A stretch of 64,000 bases of DNA from Chrysaora quinquecirrha (lineage: Eukaryota > Cnidaria > Scyphozoa > Semaeostomeae > Pelagiidae): the NCBI GenBank assembly GCA_014526335.1, contig JACTAT010000016.1:3779722-3843721 (forward strand). The letters are read 5' to 3'. Positions within the stretch are counted from its first letter, which is position 1, and each line of letters opens with the position of its first letter. Both the position numbers and the translations under genes were made by a program. The notes under the pieces were generated by a model. The model worked only from the letters and a program-made list of their open reading frames with translations, was not told the origin of the DNA and made no database searches. Positions 48,801 to 60,800 of this stretch are shown piece by piece.

Positions 48801-51800
48801 TGTTTTGTGCAATTCTAACACGATCTGCACGATCCTAACACGACTCGCACGATGCGAGAAAAACCTAACTGACAGTACGTTGTAGACGAATATTCAAGCT
48901 CTCACGATCCTCTGCACGACCGTTTTAGAACCTATACGACACGACTTACACAAAGGACAGTTCGTTGTAAAGCAATATTCAAGCTCTCTTTGATCTCAAG
49001 ATGCTCTCCACGACCGTATCAGGAAAAACACGGCACGAACGACACGAATGAAAGTCCGATGCAAACCATTATTCAAACACTCCGTGTTCTCACATGGTTC
49101 TCATGACCCTAAGATTATCGGCACGACAGTAACAGGACCCACACGACACGAATCACACGAAGGGCAGCAAGACGTAAACGATTTCTCGAACTTTTCTCAG
49201 TAGTGAAGCATTACAGAGCGTGTATCTGCAATCACTATAATGGTGGCAATCAAATCAGAACAGAGTTTCAAATGTTTGGACTTTCAGCTATAAAAAATTG
49301 ATTTTCTTCAAAAACCTGCCAAAACAAGACGAAAACTTCCTTGAAAGATCCTTATGCATTATCGATGTCCAATTATTATGCGACTTAGCACAAAAACTCA
49401 GTACAAGCACAGCTAATAATTTAAGAAGGAAGCTCAAAAACATCGAATTCAGGTCATCATTTATTCATGAATGGTATCTAAAAACGCACTGATTAACGAA
49501 ACCGCATGCTCAAAATTCAAGCCACGCTGCTAAGCGGACTAAAATTCACGCCCCCAGATTCTGGTTATCTTTTCAAACGAACAGAATCATTGCAACTGTA
49601 CAAAGATTTGAAAACATTAGCTAACGACGAAGGCGTTATATGCTGGGGGTAGGATGATCACAGCTCGAGGATTCGGCTAACATGATCCCAGTGGTTCTTT
49701 AGCATGTCAGTTTATCTTAGACGAGCATGATAGGCCACTAAGTGGTTCTGTTCCACTGTGGATCCACTATTCTTATGGCCTCTATTTAAGGGACCTTTGC
49801 TGACTAGGAATTCTATTGCTGTTTAAAGAAAAGGGGCAAAAGGCTATTGTTCAAAAGAATGGGCGAGATGGGCAAATGTCCCCCCCCCTATCTGGTATGC
49901 TAAAAGAGTGCCTGACTGTCGGTTGTGGCGTACTAATTGGTCCCATTTGAATCCCTTTTCGGAAAACTCTAGACCTGTCCGTACGCTAGACTTTATATGA
50001 TATAATGAGGATAGAATTAGTTCAGTTTATCTAAGACAGGCATTGCAGGCCCACAAAGTGGATTTGTTCCACTGTGGATCCACTATCAATCCGTTCTGGC
50101 CTACTAAGTGGTCCAATTTGGATCCATTCTCGGTTAACGCTAGACCTATCCATACGAGTTTGGAACGGATTTAAGAGGGACCGTTCTCAGAGGTCTCCAG
50201 TATCATCCAGGTCATGGATAGACAGATTAACGTCTACAACCTGAAGTCAATTTTGCACTCCCATGTTATTATTTTCAAGCGGGATCTTGAGGGCAAACAG
50301 CAATGACTCTAACATCTATATCACACTCGATATAGCCGGCTACACATTGCTGTCACGGAGTGATAACTTGGACTACTAGATTGATATGATAGCTCTCGAG
50401 ACCCAACAGAGACCAGAATCTCGCTCACACAGTAATAACCTCCATGCTTCTCTGACCTGCCAGTAAAACTCAATTGAAATAGACAAATTTGGGCAAAGGA
50501 CGTGCTTTAATTATATGGCTTCTGTCGTGGATCAAAATACCGAAATACATCACCCCCCGAAATGTTCAACTTCATATAATATATTAATGGGCAATATATA
50601 GCCTCTACGGGGGACACTGTGGGTTAATTTATCTTTTCTAGATATTAAAGAAATACTTCACCCGCAAACCGAGGTAGCATATAGCTACTTTGTTAAATTG
50701 ATGTTAGCCTGCTATGTCTCGTGGTTTATTATGAATTTCGTATTGTTTCAGTAATCAATAAAAATCACTATTCACGTTCAAAACGCATGAACCACAGCTG
50801 CAATAAGACTGCAATAGGAATTGATTTTGCTTGGTTTTAAAATTAATATTGATGAATATGAAAACATAGATTTGTTTTAAGATTTCTAATCTTGATAAAA
50901 GTGAGAATTGTGTGGACAAAAGGATGCTTGTCTATAGAATGCGAGCGAATATGGGCAAATATTTGCAATTCGTTGCACTCTTGGCAAATCAAACTGCGTG
51001 GATTTATGTATTATTAAGAGCTGCTGTCTTAACCAATGTAGATAGCAGGCTCTGTCATAGAAGAACACATCCGAAACCGGAGTGAAATGCCCTTTCGAGA
51101 AGTGAAATGCCTCTCGATTTTTAACATATGCATCTATGTTAACGTGAAATGCAAGACTTACGTTGCGAGGCCACAGGTCTTTTTCCCTGCCTCGTTCTCA
51201 TGGCTCCACTTTCAGATCTGAAGAATTCGTCACATGACTTTTGGCGCGGTTCCATTTTTGGCGTTCGCACCATCTTTCCTTCGAGTTGACTTGCCGATCT
51301 TTGCATGCCAGCCGGCAGCCGGACTGGTTCAGCTTTGAAAAAAGAAATGAAATTTAGTTTATTTTGAAGGAACAATTTACTATCAAAAGGTGACAAAATA
51401 TGTAATTCAAGAGTCTGAGTAGAATTCCAAACTCTTGTCCAAACTTTCACTAGCTACAGCCTCCCCCCTGAAATCCATCCAACGTTGTTTAAAATAATAC
51501 GAAAGGCAATGCTCATCTAGGGGTTATTTTCAATCAAATAAAAAACCGAATGCTTTCTAAATGTGACACTTATATGCAATTAATGAATCCTATCGAGAAT
51601 ATCAAAATCTCACTAAAATAGGACATTTGTTCAACCCCCCGAAAGAGGGACTTAGCCTATATAAACAGTGCCAAAAGGAAATTTCCAGGGGGCCAGCTTT
51701 TTAATTAATGGCAACACCATTAATTTCACTTATAGTTTTCACAAGGATAAGATTTATTAACGACACCCCCGGGCTAGATGAAGGTCTACAGTTAAATGTA

Positions 51801-54800
51801 TTGAACTGGAAGCAAATGAATGGGGGGTGACGTACACAATGCACAAGTCTAGAAAGTGGGTGCATGGCTCTACTAATGTCATAAATGATATAAATATACC
51901 TCACGACTAATTTGAGATTTTGAGCCTTGAAATTTGGCGAATAATGAGCAGTTTTAAAGTTCCGGATAACATAAAACGATTTTAAGAGGTTTTTAATGCG
52001 AATGTTGCATCAGGCAAGGGACAGTTTCGATATTGAAAGATGGCATTAATTTTAGAAAGAGCAGTTAATGACTTGACACATTAAATTGCAAAAAAGAACC
52101 GAACAAGTATTTTGGGATTTAAAGCACAAATGAGATATTGAAGATTATAAATGTGAGAGTTGAAGGGATAATTCGACTAAATCCAATGCAACAAAGACTA
52201 TGGCATGTCAATTTTCTGATAAATCTATAAGAGCTTTTACAAAAAAGGGGAGCCTGAGTTTTATTAAAGGGGCTTTTTCCAGGGAGCAAAGGATTTCTGA
52301 AGATTTTTTATAGGATTGAAGTTGCTACAAACTGAGCGAAAATTGAAGTTGTTACAATGATTGTCTTAAATATTCCTATAATTACAATCCAATACAAAAT
52401 GTTTCTTACCACGTGAGGCTGGTTTTCGTGGAGGTGGCATCATTCTAAAAGGAAACGATATGACTGTTATAATAACGAGTTGTATAACTGAAAAATGTAA
52501 TTTCGATGATAATGACGATGATAAGGATGATGATGATGATGATGGTGATGATAACGATAATGAAGATGGTAGTGATTATGATGACGATGGAGTTGGTAAT
52601 GATAATGATGATATGATATATGATGATGACGATAATAATGATGATGACGATAATAATGATGATGACAATGATGACAACGATAACGAACACGATAATGGTG
52701 ATTATGATAATGATTGGTAATGATGATATTGATTGCGATGCTGATTACAATGATAATAACGAAGGTGATGAAGATTTTGATAACGATGATATGATCAAGA
52801 TGATCATGATGATGATAATGCTGATAGTTATTATGATTATGATGATAATAATGATGATGATTATTATTATGACGACGATTACATAAGGTGGATAATCATG
52901 ATTATGACAAAGATGATGATGAGGTTGGTGGTGATGAAAATGAAGATGATAATGATAATAATTATAGTGATTATGATTATGATGATACCGATGGTGATTA
53001 CTATGATTATGACAACGATTATAATGATGGATATGTTTATGATACCAATGTTGATAAGGGTGATGTCGCTGTTGATGATAATAATAACCGTATTCGTAAT
53101 GGCAAAAATTACTAGTGTGTCATCGACTTACGCTCTATCCTCAACATCTGTTGCTGAGGAGGCGCTAGCACTCCGTGAGCTTTTTTTCTTTGACGTTGTA
53201 GATTTATAACTTTTCAGGGACGATGAAGGACGAGTTACACCAGCTTGTAGGAGATTCTTGTCACTTTGAAGTAATTTTTGTTTTGTAGAATCGAATGTCT
53301 CCATCAATCTTAAGGAAAGAAATAGCATTAAATATACTTTGATTCAAGCAAGTCAGTAAATCTTTAAGCAATCAGAGAAATCACATAAAGACAAGTGTTT
53401 CGCTACCCAAAGAACAGACCAGAGATGCAAAAACCCTGCACACCTACACACCTGGTTTGGAGGAAGTTTTGGCTAAAAAATGAGGAAGGTTTTGTAGTAA
53501 ACGACCTTTTATATTTTTGGTACAACTAATTCAAGTGCAGGCAATAAATCACGAACAAAATACATTGAATTGTAAAAAATCACTGAAACTGTATGCATTT
53601 GCTTTAGGCTGCATTTCAAAATTAATCAAAGTAGAAAAATCAGGCTAGCTTGGTCAATATAATAAAAGAAGGAAAATCTATCTTGTCAACCCTTTGTAGA
53701 TCCCTACAGTGCTGTGATATCATTCAGTTTGGAAAGATGGTATCAATTTAGCCTCCCTGATTGCCACCTTTGTAACGCTTACGCTAAAACATACAAGCGA
53801 CCAGGGCAGGTCACTATTGACATGTTTTTGTCCCGTGCGTGCAGGAGTCTATCTGGCTGTTTTCGGCAATTTTACATAATGTTAAAATGAGGAAGGTTGG
53901 TTACAAAATTTCAGGTTTGGAGGAAGGTCAATAACTTTTTGCAACTCTGGACAGAACTCGTGAGCACGTCAGGCTATTCACAACCTCGAGGCTTTACTTA
54001 TTTTAAAATACGAATTTGTATCCATGTGATATGCGACCAAGTGTTTGTGTTTTGGTGCCTTACGCCAAGTACTAACCTTACATAGTAAGATTATAAAAGT
54101 GATCGTTATGAAAGGAACTCACTTGTCCGCTTTTGCTTTGTAATGATCTGCGAAATGCCAATAGGCTCTAGGAATAAAAGCAAATAATCAGAGAACGAGG
54201 CTTAATCATCATGGCGGAAGATTTGAGCATTTTCTTCAAAATAATGGCCGCAGTCGTTCAGCCAAAGGAAATCATGGCCTAAAGAAAGTGTAAATGTCTT
54301 TTTTTCTGAATGAAAATGACTGAAGGAAAGCGATGTATTACTCCGCAGCCTTTCATGATTATCATTGTAAAGGCCTGGCTAAACTAGGAGACATGTCGCG
54401 CGCAACATTGATGCCTCCTCGGTGTCTCCCAGTTTAGACACCTCGGGAACTTTGTAGCGCGCGACAAAATTTGTAGCAAGAGACACGCAAATGCTTCTGG
54501 GAGACAACAGAAACATTTTATGTCCCCGCCACATGCAAATGACTTGGGGGACATGTTGCTCGTTTGTCACTCGCATGTTTAGCAACCATGGGAGACACGC
54601 CGAATACAGTGTCGCGCGCGACAAGTCTCCTAGTTTAGCCATAGCTAAAGGCCACATCAGATAACGGCTGCTATTTAGATGGTGGTTGTTGCAAAGCTTA
54701 GACATTTGGGATCCAAAAAATCTTATTTTGGGAAAAAAATAGTCAAGACATGCACATAAAGGTAGATGTGAGAGGAGCAGCTGTCAGAAAGTGCATAATA

Positions 54801-57800
54801 CCTTCGCATGGCAGCTCTTGCTTCTGAATCTGCATCAGCAATACCCTTTCTGATTGCTTCTTCTATCAATGATACATGTCTAAAAACAGAAGCGATGTTT
54901 ACTTGATTTTGATTTATATTAGTGGTAGTTAGTAATAGTGCAAATGTTTAGAAATTCAACAGTAGATATAAAATAGGACAGCAAACAAACAAACAAACAA
55001 ACAAACGTTAGGGAAGCTTTAGATATGTTTTAGTCATTTATCCATTCATTCATTCATTCATTCTTTCATTCATTCATTCAATAATTCTTATACAGAGCCA
55101 TATCATCCAATTTTTCAAGTATGCAAAAGAATAACTCTAAAGATTACTAGACTATTATATTAGTGATAAGATAGGTGTACAGTAAAAATATCCCATGAAA
55201 TAAACATGCTTCAAATGCAAATTTTACATGGGCCAAAACAAATTTATAAAACAGCTGACCAAGAAACATACCCTTTAATATTATTAGTTTCCCATGACTC
55301 GAGGACCAAATCAATATACTCTGCACATTTCCTGTAAAAATAAATTAAGACGTGAAAAAAAATCATATCATAGAGTATCAAGCCATTAAAAATGTTGAAC
55401 AACAATAGAGCATAACTTTTCCCTTTTTATGAAAATGGTTTCTATTTTAATTCACTTCCCACGATAGTTGAATCAATCATAGCTAAACCACTTCAACAAA
55501 TGTTGCGTTCTGATTGGTCAATCCAACAGATCGAATGGATTTGATTGGTTGAGATTCAACCGGAAGCAAAAGGGAAAGAATTATTCAACTCGAAAGAAAT
55601 ATAAACTTGGGTAAAAAGTAGAAGAAAATATAATACAATTATTACAAAATAAGCCCTATAAATGCAATTGAAAATATAAATCTGTTCAAGACAAGGAATT
55701 AATTGAATCAAAGATAAATTTATCTTACCGTCTGATTTCTTTCGATTTGTTAGTTAGCAGATTGCTAACAAATGAAGGAATCAACCTTGGATTGTGTGTA
55801 TGTTTGATGATCAATCTGATTGCAGCATTGCCAGACGATGCCATTATCTGAATCAAAGTGAATCAACGTGAGAAAAATACGATCAAAGTGATAATATCAT
55901 ATCCCAAAAGTCATAAGAGCCATAGATTACAGAATTCTATGAAGAAACCTGTTTTGGCTGTCCTTTACTGTGAGTCTTAAACTTATGATGTGGACCCTCA
56001 ATTGTGTAATGAACACAGGTATGACATTATCCTTCGATGATTTATTGCAGCTACGCAGTTAAGAGGTATTTGGGGGTTAGGGGGTTTAAAGACACAAACA
56101 TGCAACTCCCTTGGAAACACCGAATCGTAAACACGCAAAAAATCTTTATTGAATTGTTTTCATGCCAGTCGGGGGGTAATGCAAACGACTTTTCCAACGC
56201 CTTCGATTCTCAGATACAATATACAAAGGTTGAGGGTTATACAGCATCTCAGTACGATTGTACTTGAAGATTAAGGGTAGTGTAGGATGTCACTGTTGTG
56301 TTGCAGGTTAAGGGGTATAGGGTGCCAGTATTTTTCTGTTTAAAGGTTAGGGGTAGTAAAGAGAATAAGTGCTTTTATGTTGAAGGTTTAGGGGCATAGG
56401 GTGCCAGTATTTTTGTGGTTGCAAGGTTAGAGGTAGTGTAGGGCATCAGTGTATTTGTGTTGCCAGCTTGGTAGTTATATGGAGTTTCAGGATTTTGTGT
56501 TTTTGTTACATAGGTTAGTAATGTTTTGTGCTGTACAATATACAACTACAATTAATAAATACACTACCTTGACACTGTTAGGAATTAGAGTTAATAAAAC
56601 TGGAACAACTGCTTCAGCAAGATAATCGAAATCTCTTCCATATCTTGAGGCAAAATAACTGAAAAAAAAACAAACGAAAATGGAAATTAGTTAGAATAAA
56701 TGAATATTGGACATTGTGAAAAGTCAAGTTGGGAAAGGTGGGAGGATTTGTTAAACAAGTGGGCATTACGGAGGCTTGGTGAAGCTTACCTCAAAGTAAC
56801 ACAGACTTCCTTTGTTATCTGTGACCTCAGGTCTTTGACCTGCGAAGAAACATGAATGAATATATACGTCATAACTGAAATGAAAACTGGGCGAAGAAGT
56901 ACGAAGTATTCCATAAATTTTTCGAGTAGAATGCCATAGTTGTTGGCACTCGAACTAGGAGTGCATGATGCAGCTAGGAGTGCATGATGCAGCTAGGAGT
57001 GCATGATGCAGCAAGGAGTGCATGATGCAGCTAGGAGTGCATGATGCAGCAAGGAGTGCATGATGCAGCTAGGAGTGCATGATGCAGCAAGGAGTGCATG
57101 ATGCAGCTAGGAGTGCATGATGCAGCAAAGAGTGCATGATGCAGCTAGGAGTGCATGATGCAGCAAGGAGTGCATGATGCAGCTAAAGGGCTCAATGAAA
57201 TGGTTGACAAAATCTTCAAGTCATACAGTCCAAGGTACTCCTTTCATTTCTTTTTAGTGCTGTGACCCAAGCCTACGACTGGATGACTTCCTGAATCCTG
57301 AGTATCACTTTGTGTAGACCACTGGTGGAAAAATGAATCTGTGTGTGCACATTCCATAAATCTATATATCCAACCTCACGTTATGGTGATAAAAGTAAAA
57401 AAGCAGATGGTAATGATTGCCATAAAAAACAAGAGACTGAAGATAGGACAAGATGCAGAAAGCAGGAGCTAAGCATCGCAAGAGCTTACTGAAACTTTAA
57501 GGCTTTCTTCTAGGTCCCTGAGAAGTTTTGGAACTTGATCATAATCACCAAATTGTTTGACCAGTCCACGCAGACGTTTAAGCTGTATCCAAGACCGAGA
57601 TCTGCTGCTTTATAACCAATCCATCAGATAGTATATGTATGATACAACAGATAACATATCCATTTTGTTTGAAAGCTATGTGTTTGCTCCTAGTTGTAAT
57701 TTGCTTTTATTAGACCATTTGCAGCCCAGTAAAAACTGTTAAGGGGACTTGTAAGAAGATTTTCTGCCAAATGAATCTGAATACTATTACTAGGGTTCGT

Positions 57801-60800
57801 TGTTATTTCAATCCTTACATTTTTTTCTGCAAAACTCTCGTGGAATATTTCTACCACCAACACACTTGCTGGGAACTAACACCCTCAATATCTATTTAGC
57901 CCTTTCTGCAACAAAGGAAGAGGGCAGTAATGCATTACAGCTCAGAAAGAGGCCCATAAAACTCATAACAGGCCAAAAATAATTAACAAAGTGAAATAAA
58001 AAACATGTTTCATACCCTGATTTCAACATGTTCTTCCCACTGTGAAACGAAGTCACACTCATCTACGGCGCCTGAACTGCTTGCTAAAATCAATAAAAAC
58101 AATTTTAAGAAAATCTGGTATTCATAAAACTGATGGCTTCAAATATCAATAAATACCTATAAAACAAAAGAAAAGATAAACTTAGAAAATCGCTATGAAT
58201 TTCAGTCACCAGCAAATTCTATTTTTCTATTTTGGGTATCTTTTTATCTTAAAGCCTATTTTCTGATGCAGCCCCTGTTCAAGAAATTCTCTTAAAAACG
58301 ATTGTTCTTATGAGTGTTTGCTGTTATGTTTGGACGTAATTTTTCTACTTATTTTGCATTACGTAACCCCCTGCTTCTACGAGGATTTATTGACGTTCTT
58401 TTGGTAAAATAAGATTACTAAGGGGGTAGGGGTAATACAAAAATACAGCCTGGGTTCATAAAACCAAAACACCAGATGGGTCTTTTTGTCTTGTTGAATA
58501 TACAGACAGTATATAAAATTAAAATAGAACAATATTGCCATCTGGTTTACGAAAACAAATTTTAGAGGGCTTTATGGACCTATGGAGCTGAGAGAAGAGT
58601 CGAAATTAAAAACAGCCATCTTATGTCATATTTGAAATGACAATACCTTATACACGAATTTTTTATAAGAAACTTTTTCGTATAGAAGCTATTTCGAGAG
58701 ACCCCTGAAATTTGGGAATATCGCTCATTTATCTAGAGAACAACTAAAAGTCAAGAAATAATAAGTCTGCTTCGTGTTCCTGAATTGCGTAGTTTAACGA
58801 ACACCAATAAAACTAAGTTTATTTAAGTTTATAAAGGTTCCTTGCTCCTCGAAACATTACGCTAATTTTATAAATATTTTCTTTCCTTAAATATGTTTAA
58901 AACGGAGAGACATAAAATTAAAACAGCTACGTTTTAGCTTTGAGTACTACTAGTACTAAACACGTTTACTGTATACATCGGCGGTCAAAGTGGAGTTTCT
59001 CTCAACTAGATACGTTCTTGGGAAATAGAGTGTACATACAGTTAGTAGAACTAGGCCCAAACGTATGGCGTGTAACGTCTAATTTATCGAACCCTTAAAA
59101 TACATATAGATATACATAAATAAACATACATATAATGCTAACAAAAAATCTCACTAAATTCAAAATAAAAATAATAAAAATAAATTTAGCTCATTACCTC
59201 GGCCTTTCATCCCAAAACTCAGAACAAATTACACAAAACAGGACTTCTCAACGACGAAATTTCAGTAGCCTCATTTTGGGCTGTGTCCGATAAGAAGTCT
59301 TAAGACGCTTATCCGAGGCTATAGCTTGATAGATTAACTTGTATTAGGCGCTGATAATGCAAGTACAGAACAAAGACCTCACAGACAGAAGAGATAGATG
59401 CGTCTGTTTGGAGTTTACTCAATATTAGGACTACTGGTAGGCCAAAACTGGAACACAATAAGCCACCACGCAACATGTAGGACAGACAAATTAGTAAACC
59501 AAAAAACACAGACAAACTTATCTTTTTAAACAATAGAGACTATGGTAGACAGCTGATTCCCTCGAGCATGGATTACTCGGCTGTAATTATTCTAACTTTG
59601 CGTAAATAATTTATGATAATTATGCATAAATCTAACCAAATCGATCGTATTTGGACTGTCCAGACTTAATGATGCAAGTTTTCGCACATAAATTCGTTTC
59701 GAAAAGCACAGCCGTTTAATAATTTCAAACTTAAAAGGGCGTTTTTGGAACTTTCTTCGCAAAATTTACGCAGTAATTTATCCGTAGTGCTTTCTGAGGT
59801 TGGCTGAATGGTCAAGGCCCAAGGCTGAATCATAGTCATGGCTGAGTGCTATGGGGTCAAAATCCGGACCAGTAGACAAAGTCTCCCCAGATAACTTTCC
59901 ACACGCCCGCACCCAACTAATCTGTCAGTCCTTCCAAAGACGACAAACGAGAAATCGTGGCATTCTAGAACGGTCCTTCCTACACAATGGTCAAGGTCCT
60001 TGGCTAACGATCAAAAACTGGAGTCCGTAGACTTGAGACTCCCCTGGATAACTTACCACACGCCCATGCCCAACTAATCTGCCTGTTCCGAAGACGAAAA
60101 ACGAGAACTCGTGGCATTCTAGAACGGTCCTTCCTACAAAATGGTCAAGGTCCTTGGCTAACGATCAAAAACTGGAGTCCGTAGACTTGAGACTCCCCTG
60201 GATAACTTACCACACGCCCATGCCCAACTAATCTGCCTGTTCCGAAGACGACAGACGAAAAATCGTCGCATTCTAGAACAGCTTTCCTACAGAGACACAA
60301 GTTGCAGAGCAGGTCCACGGGTGGTCGTGGTCTAATCCAGCAAGGTTGTGGCGTCAAGGGGTAAGCGAAGTCAGGGTTCGAGCCTTCGAGCCCCAGCCAG
60401 GGTTGAGGTCTCATTGTTGATTTTCTTCTGAGAACCTAGCGACTGGCGCTTAAAACACCATATTTCACCTTCACCTTCACAATTTAAGCAGAAATGCAGC
60501 CAGCATGAAAAACTGCTTTATCACAACTAAAGTGCTTCTTGCTGAAAATTCTCTAGTAAAAGGACCCTTCGATTCTTCACTTAGCGTCATTTTGCAAGCA
60601 ATTTAGACAATTTTGATTCATTGTTTGGCTGTGCATAAAATTTTTTCAATTAAAGTCCGCAGATGGTACGGTACCATCTGGTACGCAGATGGAAGTCACA
60701 TAGAGAGTTGGAACCAACCTCGTTCCCAGGGTGAATAGGCCTCTACGTGAAACTCCGCTGTCCATATTCGACCCCGATATCGGCCTTGTCTATTCGCAAT

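Larger units (their letters stand above)
48143..51161 (-). other. Large CLASP intron (3.0 kb) with two repeat blocks
   Basis: This intron lies between the exons ending at 51162 and beginning at 48142. Apart from the two tandem blocks described at 48870 and 49706 I see no exon, RNA gene or element with clear ends. An undetected alternative linker exon cannot be excluded, since linker exons are poorly conserved. Confidence 0.6.

Noticed and set aside
52460..53209. Asp/Asn-rich and Met/Ile-rich frames, also at 62147-62569
   Set aside because: Direct translations of GAT/ATC triplet repeats.
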